A stretch of DNA of 64,000 bases from Macrothele yani (Eukaryota; Arthropoda; Arachnida; Araneae; Macrothelidae). The notes below the pieces were generated by a model, which saw nothing but the letters and a program-made list of their open reading frames with translations, made no database searches and had not been told where the DNA came from. Each line of letters opens with the position of its first letter. Positions within the stretch are counted from its first letter, which is position 1. A program made the position numbers and the translations under genes. Shown here piece by piece: positions 37,111-49,300 of the stretch. Location of the stretch: contig CM077034.1 in the NCBI GenBank assembly GCA_039090855.1, forward strand, positions 227,318,701 to 227,382,700, written 5' to 3'.

Positions 37111-37138
37111 CTGATGATGCTACCCGGAGGTAGTGAAA
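37111..37138 (+). ncRNA. Hammerhead-like core in the right arm of E1
   Basis: CTGATGA, one unpaired T, a 6-bp stem II GCTACC/GGTAGT (one G-U pair) with loop CGGA, then GAAA. It mirrors the core in the left arm, on the opposite strand. Stems I and III are not evident. Confidence 0.45.
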
Positions 37139-37244
37139 GCTGGGAATCTTTTGTTTTATCATCATTACATACATACATCATACACATCATTATTACGCCT
37201 AATAAACAGAGTCTTGATTTTTATCGTCTTTCTCGTGTTCAGTA

Positions 37245-37620
37245 TTATATTTATTTATTACAAGTTCAAAAAACCGGAAAAAAAAAGTTTCCCGTTTCAA
37301 AAATAAAATGTTGGGCTGGAAAGGGGTAAACAAATTTTGCTGCTACGCATCTTTCCCGATACCAGTCAAACAAACCCCAATTAAAAATTGCCAATGTAAC
37401 AAAGATAGGTAACAGAAGTAGTCAAAATTGATTTCTGAATGCTGTCCCGTGAAGTGATGCGAAGCTGCTAGGTGAAACAAACTTCCAAAATGTTGGAGTG
37501 AAAATTTTTGTTTTTTTTTCAAGCTGAAATACAAACATTAATAAAAAAAAACAAATACTGCATTTAACTTCAATTTAGGACAGGCAGAGCATCAAGAAAA
37601 AAAAATGAGGACTACCAGAG
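37245..37620. other. AT-rich intron sequence
   Basis: No gene is seen. The motif CAAGCTGAAATACAAACAT near 37520 recurs with changes near 60675 and 63040, so part of this may be an old dispersed repeat. Confidence 0.45.
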
Positions 37621-37753
37621 AATTATTGTATTTACTACATATGTGTAGCAGGAAATTACTGCTACTCACGTTTTTATTACAAGCGTAGTGGTTGTTGGAT
37701 GAAGACGCGTTTAGGGATATGATATTGTTGTATTTGATAAGAAGTTCTGACTT

Positions 37754-38601
37754 TTTTTTTTTTTTCGATTGGAGGTTTAACGACCACCGTGAGCAACTTA
37801 ATGGGCTATAAGCAGTCGCCCATCCCTAATTTAGGGTCACTGGTTCCAGGGAAGGGAGAGAGCCAGTGCCGTAAGACAAACACAACATCCATGCCTCACC
37901 GGGATTCGAACCCGGACCCCTCACGGACGAATGATCAGAGGCCATCGCTTAGACCACTGCGCCACCGGGGCGGCAATTGGAGGTTTAACGACCACCTTGA
38001 GCAACCCAATGGGCTATAAGCAGTCGCACGTCCCTAATTTAGGGTCACTGGTTACAGGGAAGGGAGAGAGCCAGCGCCGTAAGACAAACACAACATCCAT
38101 GCCTCACCTGGATTCGAACCCGGACCCCGTTCAGACGAATGATCAGAGGCCAGCGCCTTAGACCACTGCGCCACCGGGGCGGCAATTGGAGGTTTAACGA
38201 CCACCGTGAGCAACCCAATGGGCTATAAGCAGTCGCACGTCCCTAATTTAGGGTCACTGGTTACAGGGAAGGGAGAGAGCCAGTGCCGTAAGACAAACAC
38301 AACATCCATGCCTCACCGGGATTCGAACCCGGACCCCTCACGGACGAATGATCAGAGGCCATCGCTTAGACCACTGCGCCACCGGGGCGGCAATTGGAGG
38401 TTTAACGACCACCTTGAGCAACCCAATGGGCTATAAGCAGTCGCCCGTCCCTAATTTAGGGTCACTGGTTCCAGGGAAGGGAGCGAGCCAGTGCCGTAAG
38501 ACAAAACACAACATCCATGCCTCACCGGGATTCGAACCCGGACCCCTCACTGACGAATGATCAGAGGCCAGCGCCTTAGACCGCTGCGCCACCGGGGCGG
38601 C
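37754..38601 (-). mobile_element. Tandem tetramer of the tRNA-derived SINE
   Basis: Four head-to-tail copies, each about 208 bp, start with ATTGGAGGTTTAACG at about 37768, 37976, 38185 and 38392. All have the minus-strand tRNA-like head and the B box GGTTCGAATCC. Only one A-tail (T run at 37752-37765) is present. A single 13-bp target duplication GAAGTTCTGACTT flanks the whole block at 37741-37753 and 38602-38614. Units 1 and 3 share a 1-nt loss (gaccatcgcttag). Confidence 0.92.
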
Positions 38602-38867
38602 GAAGTTCTGACTTACCAACACGACCTTGGAAGCTTGATATTTCTTGGGTAGGTTAGGAATAGCGTTCATATCGTTGTTCTGACTTCACTATTTAAGTCT
38701 TTTTTTTTAATATCTTGTAGGGAACTATTTAAGCCTCCTTTTAAAAACAAAGATTTAAATAGTGAAGTCAGAACAACGATATGAACGCTATTTGTAACCT
38801 ACCCAAGAAATACCAAGATTCCAAGGCCGTATGGGTAAGTCAGAACTTCTTATCAAATACAACAATA

Positions 38868-40141
38868 TTGGGTTGTCGGAAAAATAATGACATATTTTGG
38901 CACCCGATGGCGGCTGGGTGGCTTTGGAAGTACTAGAGGCATGCGCAGCTCTGTTATCGCCATGGCATTCGACACGTGCCAGTTCTAGCTGCAGTCTGAA
39001 AGGAATAGTGAGCGATTTGGTTGATTTGCGGAGATTTGACATCAAGTTGAAGATGGAAGACCAAACTGTGCGTTTTCGCCATATTTTACTGTTTTACTTC
39101 CGTAAAGGGAAGAACACGCGTCAAGCTTGTGAAAAGTTGCGTAAAGCGTACGATGATAATGCTCTACAAGAACGTCAGTGCCAGCGGTGGTTCGCAAAAT
39201 TCCCTTCTGGTGATTTTGACCTCAACGATGCTCCTCGGTCCGGGAGGCCCACCGAGGTTGATGACGACTAAATCACGGCATTGATCGAGTCAAACTCACG
39301 TTACAGGACACAAGAGATTGCAGACACATTGCACATCTATCATTCAAGCATTCACAACCACATGAAGAAGGTGGGATATGTAAGCAAGCTCGATGTGTGG
39401 GTTCCTCACGAACTCAAAGAAGCTCAATTGACGGCGCGTATAAACATCTGCGATATGCTCATTAAACGTGAGGAAATCGATCCCTTTTTTTGAAGTGACT
39501 GATAACTGGTGACGAAAAGTGGATTGTGTACAACAATGTGCTGCGCAAACGGTTTTGGTCCCGATGTGCTGTTTTGCCTCAAACGACATCCAAAGCAGAC
39601 ATTCATCAGCGGAAGGTTCTGGTCTCAGTATGGCGGGATTTTAAAGGTGTTGTGCTTTTCGAGCTCCTACCACGGAACCAAACAATCATTTCAAATGTGT
39701 ACTGTCGGCAATTGGACAGTTCGAAGGAATCCATCATCCAGAAACGTCCAGAGCTCGTTCGTTGTAAAGGTGTTGCGTTCCATCACGACAACGCGAGACC
39801 ACACACAAGTTTGATTACCCGCCAAAAATTATTGGAGCTTGGGTGGGATGTGTTGCCACACCCAGAATACTCGCCCGACCTTGCGCCGTCAGACTTCCAC
39901 TCGTTTCGCTCTCTTCAACAATCCTTGCGTGGTATAACGTTCAATTCAGATGAGGCTGTAAATCAGCACCTTGTAGAGTTTTTGCCACGAAAGACAGGTC
40001 CTTCTGTGAACGAGGCATTCTTGAGCTAACTGAAAGATGGCAAAAGGTTATCGAACAAAACGGGCATTATATCATTGATTGATCTTTGTTCTTTCTATCA
40101 ATAAATGACATTTGCACAACATGACTTTTCCGACAACCCAA
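38868..40141 (+). mobile_element. mariner transposon, 1274 bp, with intact ends
   Basis: Inverted ends TTGGGTTGTCGGAAAA are present at 38868 and, inverted, ending at 40141. TA duplications flank both (38866-38867 and 40142-40143). The element inserted into the right arm of E5. Confidence 0.94.
39053..40082 (+). pseudogene. mariner transposase (DD34D), broken
   Basis: The ATG at 39053 opens MEDQTVRFRHILLFYF, then the HTH region (RQACEKLRKAYDDNAL, QRWFAKFPSGDFDLND). TAA at 39269 cuts the frame. WVPHELKE, a mariner signature, and [12 protein letters not shown] (first Asp) follow around 39400-39530, with a stop and frameshift between. [10 protein letters not shown] (second Asp) and [11 protein letters not shown] (third Asp) are 34 residues apart. 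A late frameshift separates the usual end ([18 protein letters not shown] at 40082). All three catalytic Asp are kept, but the protein cannot be made in one piece. Confidence 0.92.
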
Positions 40142-40244
40142 TAGCATATCCCTAAATGTGTCCTCGTCCAACAACCACTACATTTGTAATAAAAATGTGA
40201 GTAACAGTTATTTCCTGCTACACATTATATGTAGTATATACAAT

Positions 40245-42650
40245 GCAAAAATAGGGCAACGGCAACAGAATGAAACTTCAGTAGGTAAATTCGGTCATGG
40301 CAACAGAAACCAGCGTGGAAATACTCTCGTAGAGTTTGCAGAGGCAGAAGGGTTTTTCATCTTGAACTCCTTCTTCAAGAAAAAGCCACACAGGAAATGA
40401 ACATGGAGACATCCAAATGGGACGACAAGTGAAATTGATTTTATTATGTGTAACAAAAAATTCGTCATAGAAGACTGCAGTGTGCTAAACAAGTTCAACA
40501 CAGGTAGTGACCATAGATTGGTGAGATGTAAGATGCACCTCAACACTAAACTTGAACGTGGCAAGCTCATAAGACAAACGAAATCTATTGACATAACCAA
40601 CCTTAAAAAACACCATAATACCTTCAAGTTAGAACTGAAGAACAGGTTCTCCGCTTTAGAAGGCCTAACATCGGAAGAAGTGGACATCTCTGAAGTTAAC
40701 AGAAAAGTAACCAAAGCTCTTATGGAAACAGCAACAAAATTAGCTGGGTCTAAGAACAAGTTGCATGTGAACAAATTATCAGGAAAAACCAAAATGTTGA
40801 TGCAAAAAAGAAGAGAGATGAGGACAACTAAAGAAGATGTGACTTCCAAAGTGGAATATATAGAGCTATGCAAGACAGTAAGAAAAAGTATCACTGAAGA
40901 CGTAAGGAAATTCAACTGTGAACTAGTGAGGAAAGCAATTTAAAACAACCAAAGCCTAAAGATAGCAAAGGGACATCTCAGTAAGGGAAGAAAACAGATT
41001 ATGGCACTGAGAAAAGAAGATGGTTCTGTAACAAGAAATAGAGGCGAAATTTTGACAAGAGTGAAAGATTTCTACTCCAAATTATATGAAAGGGATGATA
41101 TATGCACTCCAGACATCATGAAAGATACCAGTACCAGAGTTCCTCCAGTCCTTCCAGCAGAAGTTGCACATGCAATCAAGAACATGAAGCGAGGAAAAGC
41201 TCCAGGAGAAGATGGAATTACTGTAGACATCATACAAGAAGCAAGTGGAGAAATCGAAACAGTACTCGCCCAAATTTTCACTCGATGCCTTAATGAAGGA
41301 AAGATTCCCGAGGATTGGAACACCGCTACAATGATCCTGCTACATAAGAAAGGTGACATTGAGGATCTCGGAAACTACAGACCTATCAGCCTCCTATCAG
41401 TAGTTTATAAAATCTTCACTAAAGTTCTTTCACACCGCTTGAAGGTAACACTGGACATGGCTCAACCGAGAGAACAAGCTGGATTCAGGAGTGGCTACAG
41501 CACAATAGATCATATCCACGTGCTGAGAGAACTAATTGAAAGAGCGAGGGAATACGAACTTCCATTGTGCATGGCTTTTATCGATTATGAAAAAGCCTTT
41601 GATTCGGTGAAACCATCAGCAGTTACAATGGCTCTGAAAACCTGCGGTATTGAAGATGCATACATTAATATTATTAATAACATCTATGAAAATGCAAGTG
41701 CAAAGATTCGGCTGTTTGAAAATACAACACACGTAAAAATTGGAAAGGGAGTGAGACAAGGTGACACCATATCTCCGAAGCTCTTTAATGCCACATTGGA
41801 GGGTGTTTTTCAGTCGCTGAGCTGGGAAAACAAGGGGATAAAAGATTAATGGAGATTATCTAACCCACCTTCGTTTTGCTGATGACATAGTCATTTTTGC
41901 AACTACCCCATCAGAGCTGCAGAGTATGATCCAGGAACTTGCTGACAAGAGTAAAGAAGTGGGATTAAAAATGAACTTTCAGAAGACAAAAGTGATGTTC
42001 AATGCTTTTACAAGAAATGAAGATTTATCGATTGATGTAGAAAAGCTGGAGATAACAGACACGTACGTTTATCTTGGACAGCAGATATCAAGTGAGGGTC
42101 ACATTGATGAAGAAATTAATCGAGCGTACAAAACTTGCCTGGAGAGCTTTTGGAAGAAACAGCATAATTTTCAAGAGCAATATGCCATTATGTCTTAAAA
42201 GAAAAGTGTTTGATCAATGCATCCTTCCAGTGCTTACGTATGGTGCAGAGACGTGGACCTTAACTAAAAGAGACATACAAAGGCTGCAGACAACTCAAAG
42301 TAGCATGGAGAGGTGCATGCTTGGTGTAACCAGGAGAGATAAGAAGAGGAACTCGTGGATCCGAAAAATGACAAGAGTGGAAGACATCATGATCAGAGTT
42401 AAATACCTGAAATGGCAATGGGCTGGACATACTGCCAGAAGGACAGATCATCGATGGACAGCCGAAATTTTAGATTGGATTCCAAGGGACAGGAAAAGAC
42501 CCAGAAGAAGACCACATGGGAGATGGGTGGATGAAATTCGAAAGTATGCAGGGGTGACATGGAGGAGACTGGCACAAGACAGACCGTTGTGGAGGAAACT
42601 TGGGAGACCTTCGTCCAGCAGTGGATTGATAATGGTTGACAATGATGATG
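40245..42650 (+). pseudogene. RTE-clade LINE, copy 2, 5'-truncated
   Basis: The 9-bp target duplication ATATACAAT lies at 40236-40244 and 42651-42659. The 3' end is a short GAT repeat, typical of RTE elements. The copy begins in the endonuclease (lacking its first 230 residues or so) and keeps GSDHRLV, the full reverse transcriptase with AFIDYEKAFDS, GVRQGDTISPKLF and an intact FADD (about 41876), and the C-terminal region. Breaks: Trp to TGA at 40400, Glu to TAA at 40943, frameshifts near 41845 and 42120. It inserted into the last bases of E5. Confidence 0.93.
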
Positions 42651-42751
42651 ATATACAATAATTAACGTACCTCACATTTTTTTCGTTCAATAGCTAATAT
42701 AGCTTTTTGAACTTTGGAATAAATACTATGAGAGAAATTTTCGCTCTCATA

Positions 42752-43289
42752 AGAATAATTCTTGATATCATATCACGCATAAATTACGTTAAAAATTATA
42801 AGTGGTCGGACGATTCGATAGTGACTCTTACCTTCAGCCATGGAAAGGTGTTACATGGTTGACTTCCACAGGTGTTACCCACTATATTGCAAGTACTTAC
42901 TGCAGTATCAATCGGTGATTGGTGGAACATATCGCTGATGTTAAGAATGGCAACCCTTTCACCTCTCTTTCAATTTTAACCATCAGCGATACGTCCGTGA
43001 GTCCCGATGGGCAAAATGTTAAACGTAACGCTCTGTTCAGGAATTGGAAATCCCTCAGGTACTGCGAACGCATTGAAATCTAACTTACCCCTAACACCTG
43101 CAATACAGATGCACCTTTTCACATTCCTATCATTTGGAAAGCTATTTTGAAATCTGGCAACAACTGTTGCTTATACCACGTATTTCATTCCATGGCTGTT
43201 GAAGGCAGAAGTCGATACCGAAACGTCCCACCACTGGTAATTTTTAAAGTAACTTATGCGTGATATGCGGATATCAAGAATTATTCTAA
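42752..43289. repeat. Foldback element with about 95-bp arms
   Basis: GAATAATTCTTGATATC at about 42753 is mirrored by GATATCAAGAATTATTC ending at 43288. The arms (42752-42843, 43190-43289) share CACGCATAA and the block ending GCCATGG. The centre carries a smaller inverted pair, TATCGCTGATG (about 42930) and CATCAGCGATA (about 42981). No coding sequence or target duplication was found. Confidence 0.7.
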
Positions 43290-43570
43290 TGTATTGTGCG
43301 TTACGTGTTCCCCTGCCGATTATTCTCACAATGCTTCTGTTTTCGAACATTTTTGTCTCTTTTTTCAAGCAGTAGTATGTACATTTGTGGGGTGAAAAAT
43401 GCGGCAATAATTTAGGACACATGGAATATCGAGAAGAAAGGAAAAAAAGAAATTGCAATTATGGGCAAAATTTTCACTCTGTGAAACCTCCGATTTCGGA
43501 AATTTTCGTCAATTTTTGTAAAGCTCAAATATGAGCCTTTATGGAATAAAATTACATTTAATTCCATATA

Positions 43571-44414
43571 CAGTGTAACTTGTCTAATTTGAACATTTTT
43601 TAATTCGAATTCTTGGTTATTTAGAATTTTTCATTTGGTCGCTTGAATTTTCTATATAAATAATGTTAAAAAAAACCCTTTAATTCAAGCTTTTTTTTTG
43701 TTTAATTCGGAAAAAAAAAAAAAAAAACATTTTCGTTTTCTCGTATTTTCAACAATTACCTTTTAAAATGGGTATGTACTGTTCTGGATGAAGCAACAAG
43801 TTAAACCTGAAATTATATAGCCAACTGCTTTGGAAAAGCAGGCCTCCAGCATCCCGACGATGAGTCTCAACTGCATCAAGGTAATGGTGGCGAGGAGATC
43901 ATACCCACTGTGGAGTACTGGGAAGACGTAGGCCGTGATGTACCGTATGAGGCTTTTGTGAGGGTTGATGACAATTTAGCTGTTTGTGGTGAGCTCACAG
44001 ATGATGAGATCTTGGCTGATGTTATCAATAAGAAGACCTGCTGTGTATCTTCAGATGAAAAACTGGAACGGCCAGAATTTCCTGAAGAGTGCCTTCCAAA
44101 TTCAGTAGTCTTTGGTTTACCTCCAACAGTTAAGGAAGTTTGTTGAGTGACAGCAAAATGTAAGTGACTCTCTATTTCATTCACTCAATAAACTTGAGGA
44201 ATTTACACTTACCCATAACATTAATTCTAAGAAGCAAGCCAAAATTTCACGTTTTTTTACAAAAAATAGGTAAATTTACTGTAATGTACTTTTTCTTGTA
44301 TGTTATGAATAAATATGTTGTTTTTTACAGTACTTGAATGTGCTCATATTCAAACTTGCCTAATTCGAATTATTTTTGTGGTCCCTTCAGCTTCGAATTA
44401 TCCAAGTTACACTG
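43571..44414 (+). mobile_element. pogo/Tigger-like transposon, internally deleted
   Basis: Inverted ends CAGTGTAACTTG begin at 43571 and, inverted, end at 44414. TA flanks both. The element is only 844 bp and keeps just the transposase C-terminus. Confidence 0.75.
43815..44146 (+). pseudogene. pogo/Tigger-like transposase C-terminal remnant
   Basis: The frame reads NCFGKAGLQHPDDESQ, VEYWEDVGRDVPYEAFV, LTDDEILADVINK, and ends at TGA. An asparagine-cysteine-phenylalanine motif followed by an acidic tail is usual at the end of CENP-B/Tigger-type transposases. No catalytic DDE domain remains. Confidence 0.55.
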
Positions 44415-44516
44415 TATATATATTTCTTTAAAAACAATAAAAATTAAATAATAAATAATAAAATATTTTAATAAATGATATTATTTATATATATAATAAT
44501 ATAATATTGGGTATAT

Positions 44517-45792
44517 AAATAAGTTTTAAGGGATTTCCATTTGGTGTCGTACTTATTACTGCTCGCATGCATTTTAAGGTGGCAACACTGCGATATCACA
44601 GTACGAGACGCCAGCTGTCAGAGTCAGTATACGACGTTCGATTGAGGTGCGAAGACGTATTTGTTTTACTCGATGGAAAAGGCAACTTTCGTCCCGACAA
44701 AACAGCGTTTGCGGGAAGTGTTTGTGAATTACTTTATTGTCAAGAAAAGTGCTGCAGACAGCTATCGCTTAATGTCAGAAATCTATGGTGAACATTCCCC
44801 CTCCATAAAAACATGTGAGTATTGGTTTAGATGATTCAAAAGGAACGATTTCGATGTCCGTGATAAAGAACGTTCTCGACCACCCAAAAAAATAGCTGAT
44901 GCTGAATTGGTCGCTTTACTTGAGGAGGATCCGTGCCAGACCCAAAAAGAACTAGCAGCAGCATTAAATGTTAGTCAACCATGCATTTCACAACGTTTAG
45001 CTGCCATGGGAATGGTGCAAAAAGAAGGGAATTCGGTTCCACGCGCTTTGCGGGAAAGAGACCTCGAACGTGGAAAACCCATTTGCGAATCGCTGCTTCA
45101 AAGGCAAAAAGAAAGGTTTTTTTGCATCGTATTATCACTGCCGAAGAGAAATGGATATGGTACGATAACCCTTAATGGCAGAAAGCATGGGTGAAGCCAG
45201 GTGAACCAGGTCCTTCAACGCCAAAACGCAATATCCATGGTTCAAAGGTAATGCTGTGTATCTGGTGGGACCAGAAGGGTGTGATCCACTATCAACTGCT
45301 AAAACCATCAGAAACTATTATTGGTGATTGGTATCGAACCCAATTAATGCGTTTAGAATGAGCTCTCACGCAAAAATGGCCGAAATGGGAGAATAGACAC
45401 AACAAAGTCATTTTACAGCACGACAACGCAAGACCACATGGTTCTCGACTTCTAAAAAAGTACTTAGAAGGATCCGACTGGGAAGTTCTACTCCACCCGC
45501 CATATTCGCTAGATATTGCGCCATCAGATTGCCATTTGTTCCGGTCGATGCTGTCAGCACTTTCTGGAGAACGGTTTAGTTCTTACGAAGACATCAAAAA
45601 TTGGCTGGACAACTGGATCTCTTCCAAGGAACCGGAATTCTTCCTTCGGGGCATACGTTCACTGGCCGAAAGATGGGGTAAAGTTGTAGCTTCAGAGGGA
45701 GCATACTTCGATTAATATTAAAATATTGTTTCTGTTCTCCAACAACATGTTTTGTTCACCTCAAATCCCTCAAAACTTATTTATATACCCAA
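44517..45792 (+). mobile_element. mariner transposon, 1276 bp, ends intact
   Basis: The inverted ends begin TTGGGTATATAAATAAG at 44517 and mirror at 45792. TA lies at 44515-44516 and 45793-45794. It sits in a very AT-rich stretch. Confidence 0.94.
44673..45715 (+). pseudogene. mariner transposase, nearly full length, broken
   Basis: ATG at 44673 opens MEKATFVPTKQRLREVF and the HTH region; a TGA in the YWFR segment (about 44833) interrupts it. The second HTH follows (LEEDPCQTQKELAAALNVSQ). The first catalytic motif reads TAEEKW where mariners have TxDEKW, so that Asp is Glu. LQHDNARPH and the Asp of APSDCHLF are 34 residues apart. A TAG in the QLMRLE segment and a frameshift near 45175 also occur. 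The end is GAYFD then TAA at 45715. Confidence 0.9.
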
Positions 45793-46300
45793 TATATTAT
45801 ATATAATATTTTATTATTATAATTATTAATTAAAATAAATATAATTAATAATAATAAAATTAATTATTTTTGAAAACAATATATAATTATATTATATTTA
45901 AAAACAATAACACATGAGCAGTGCGTGCAGCCTAATTAAGTGCAAAAATTTGCTCTCTGAAAAAAACAAATTACACGAAGAAAAGCTTTGTGCTGCCGTT
46001 TTTTTTTATTGGATTTTTAAACTAAGTACCTGGTTTAGAAGTGTTTTATTCAAAACCAAATTCCTATATTTGTGAGCATTTTATCCGGAACTGAAACAAA
46101 GTGAGAATGCAAACTTAACTTCATATCATCATGCCTGAACTCATGCAGATCATGTCCCTGGCACGCACTGCATGAGATCATGCAGTGCGTGCCAGGGACA
46201 TAACGTTTGATGTGAAATCAGCCATTACCAGTGGCATAGCCAGAAATTTTTAAGGCGAGGGAGTCATGGATTTGGTACATTGGTGAAAGCCTCATATATG
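45793..46300. other. AT-rich intergenic-type sequence with a long hairpin
   Basis: Runs of ATAAT are followed by unassigned sequence. CAGTGGCATAGCCAGAAAT at about 46230 resembles the end of a DNA transposon, but no partner end was found. The hairpin is listed separately. Confidence 0.45.
46152..46201. repeat. Perfect 24-bp inverted repeat with a 2-nt loop
   Basis: ATGTCCCTGGCACGCACTGC continues to ATGA, then GA, then the exact reverse complement ending GTGCCAGGGACAT. All 24 pairs match. Such perfection suggests a recent origin. It could extrude as a cruciform or fold in RNA. Confidence 0.93.
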
Positions 46301-46339
46301 CACCGAAGTGCCAGAAAAACTGGTACAGACGAGCTTATG

Positions 46340-49300
46340 CAAAACACATAGCAACGTCACCCATGCGCGTACTCGGTTGCATCCGCCAGTGCGTATATAA
46401 AGCGATAGACATTCTTGCCAGCTGTCAGAGCTGTTTTCGGCATGAGAATGACAAGTAATAACGATTTAAGCGATTTTCAACGCGGTGTCATGGTTGGCGC
46501 TCGTGAGATGGGCCATAGTATTTCGGAGGTGCAAATATCATAGCAACGTCACCTATGCGCGTACTCGGTTGCGTCCGCCAGTGCGTATATAAAGCGATAG
46601 ACATCCTTGCCAGCTGTCAGAGCTGTTTTCGGCATGAGAATGACAAGTAATAACGATTTAAGCGATTTTCAACGCGGTGTCATAGTTGGCCCTCGTGAGA
46701 TTGGCCATAGTATTTCGGAGGTGCAAAATACACAGCAACGTCACCTATGCACGTACTCGGTTGCGTCCGCCAGTGCGTATATAAAGCGATAGACATCCTT
46801 GCCAGCTGTCAGAGCTGTTTTCGGCATGAGAATGACAAGTAATAACGATTTAAGCGATTTTCAACGCGGTGTCATAGTTGGCCCTCGTGAGATTGGCCAT
46901 AGTATTTCGGAGGTGCAAAATACACAGCAACGTCACCTATGCACGTACTCGGTTGCGTCCGCCAGTGCGTATATAAAGCGATAGACATCCTTGCCAGCTG
47001 TCAGAGCTGTTTTCGGCATGAGAATGACAAGTAACAACGATTTAAGGGCTTTTCAACGCGGTGTCATAGTTGGCGCTCGTGACATGGGCCATAGTATTTC
47101 GGAGGTGCAAAATACATAGCAACGTCACCTATGCGCGTACTCGGTTGCGTCCGCCAGTGCGTATATAAAGCGATAGACATCCTTGCCAGCTGTCAGAGCT
47201 GTTTCCGGCATGAGAATGACAAGTAATAACGATTTAAGCGATTTTCAACGCCGTGTCATAGTTGGCGCTCGTGAGATGAGCCATACTATTTCGGAGGTGC
47301 AAAATACACAGCAACGTCACCTATGCACGTACTCGGTTGCGTCCGCCAGTGCGTATATAAAGCGATAGACATCCTTGCCAGCTGTCAGAGCTGTTTCCGG
47401 CATGCGAATGACAAGTAATAACGATTTAAGGGCTTTTTCAACGCGGTGTCATAGTTGGCGCTCGTGACATGGGCCATAGTATTTCGGAGGTGCAAAATAC
47501 ATAGCAACGTCACCTATGCGCGTACTCGGTTGCGTCCGCCAGTGCGTATATAAAGCGATAGACATCCTTGCCAGCTGTCAGAGCTGTTTCCGGCATGAGA
47601 ATGACAAGTAATAACGATTTAAGCGATTTTCAACGCGGTGTCATAGTTGGAGCTCGTGAGATGGGCCATACTATTTCGGAGGTGCAAAATACATAGCAAC
47701 GTCACCTATGCGCGTACTCGGTTGCGTCCGCCAGTGCGTATATAAAGCGATAGACATCCTTGCCAGCTGTCAGAGCTGTTTCCGGCATGAGAATGACAAG
47801 TAATAACGATTTAAGGGCTTTTCAACGCGGTGTCATAGTTGGCGCTCGTGACATGGGCCATAGTATTTCGGAGGTGCAAAATACATAGCAACGTCACCTA
47901 TGCGCGTACTCGGTTGCGTCCGCCAGTGCGTATATAAAGCGATAGACATCCTTGCCAGCTGTCAGAGCTGTTTCCGGCATGAGAATGACAAGTAATAACG
48001 ATTTAAGCGATTTTCAACGCGGTGTCATAGTTGGCGCTCGTGAGATGGGCCATACTATTTCGGAGGTGCAAAATACACAGCAACGTCACCTATGCACGTA
48101 CTCGGTTGCGTCCGCCAGTGCGTATATAAAGCGATAGACATCCTTGCCAGCTGTCAGAGCTGTTTCCGGCATGAGAATGACAAGTAATAACGATTTAAGC
48201 GATTTTCAACGCGGTGTCATAGTTGGCGATCGTGAGATGGGCCATAGTATTTCGGAGGTGCAAATATCATAGCAACGTCACCTATGCGCGTACTCGGTTG
48301 CATCCGCCAGTGCGTATATAAAGCGATAGACATCCTTGCCAGCTGTCAGAGCTGTTTTCGGCATGAGAATGACAAGTAATAACGATTTAAGCGATTTTCA
48401 ACGCGGTGTCATGGTTGGCGCTCGTGAGATGGGCCATACTATTTCGGAGGTGCAAAATACACAGCAACGTCACCTATGCACGTACTCGGTTGCGTCCGCC
48501 AGTGCGTATATAAAGCGATAGACATCCTTGCCAGCTGTCAGAGCTGTTTTCGGCATGAGAATGACAAGTAATAACGATTTAAGCGATTTTCAACGCGGTG
48601 TCATAGTTGGCGATCGTGAGATGGGCCATAGTATTTCGGAGGTGCAAATATCATAGCAACGTCACCTATGCGCGTACTCGGTTGCTTCCGCCAGTGCGTA
48701 TATAAAGCGATAGACATCCTTGCCAGCTGTCAGAGCTGTTTTCGGCATGAGAATGACAAGTAATAACGATTTAAGCGATTTTCAACGCGGTGTCATAGTT
48801 GGCGATCGTGAGATGGGCCATAGTATTTCGGAGGTGCAAATATCATAGCAACGTCACCTATGCGCGTACTCGGTTGCATCCGCCAGTGCGTATATAAAGC
48901 GATAGACATCCTTGCCAGCTGTCAGAGCTGTTTTTCGGCATGAGAAGGACAAGTAATAACGATTTAAGCGATTTTCAACGCGGTGTCATAGTTGGAGCTC
49001 GTGAGATGGGCCATAGTATTTCGGAGGTGCAAATATCATAGCAACGTCACCTATGCGCGTACTCGGTTGCGTCCGCCAGTGCGTATATAAAGCGATAGAC
49101 ATCCTTGCCAGCTGTCAGAGCTGTTTTCGGCATGAGAATGACAAGTAATAACGATTTAAGCGATTTTCAACGCGGTGTCATAGTTGGCCCTCGTGAGATG
49201 GGCCATAGTATTTCGGAGGTGCAAAATACATAGCAACGTCACCTATGCGCGTACTCGGTTGCTTCCGCCAGTGCGTATATAAAGCGATAGACATCCTTGC

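Larger units (their letters stand above)
33701..37234. mobile_element. Inverted-repeat element E1 with one-sided tail, hosting an RTE LINE
   Basis: A 10-bp target duplication GTGTTCAGTA lies at 33691-33700 and 37235-37244. Inside it, a 47-nt tail (33701-33747) occurs only on the left. Two inverted arms follow: 33748-33893 and 37072-37234, both holding GACGATAAAAATCAAGACTC in opposite orientation. An RTE LINE fills the space between the arms. Short variable target duplications, inverted long repeats and a unilateral tail match Penelope-like element insertions. Each arm carries a hammerhead-like core. Confidence 0.75.
37621..42663. mobile_element. Long inverted-repeat element E5, interrupted by SINEs, a mariner and an RTE LINE
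   Basis: Removing three later insertions leaves a foldback. The left arm starts AATTATTGTATTTACTAC at 37621 and runs to 37753, then continues 38602-38700. The right arm runs 38755-38867, 40142-40244 and 42660-42663, ending in the inverse of the left start. The centre is 38700-38755. No clear target duplication was found, although imperfect ACTAnnAGAGAA words stand on both sides. Confidence 0.75.

Noticed and set aside
40295..40915. A 206-codon minus-strand open frame
   Set aside because: It is antisense to the RTE LINE copy 2, whose sense strand has clear endonuclease homology.
46607..48521. Repeated 61-codon open frames
   Set aside because: They are the truncated Tc1 N-terminus of each 192-bp unit, not separate small proteins.
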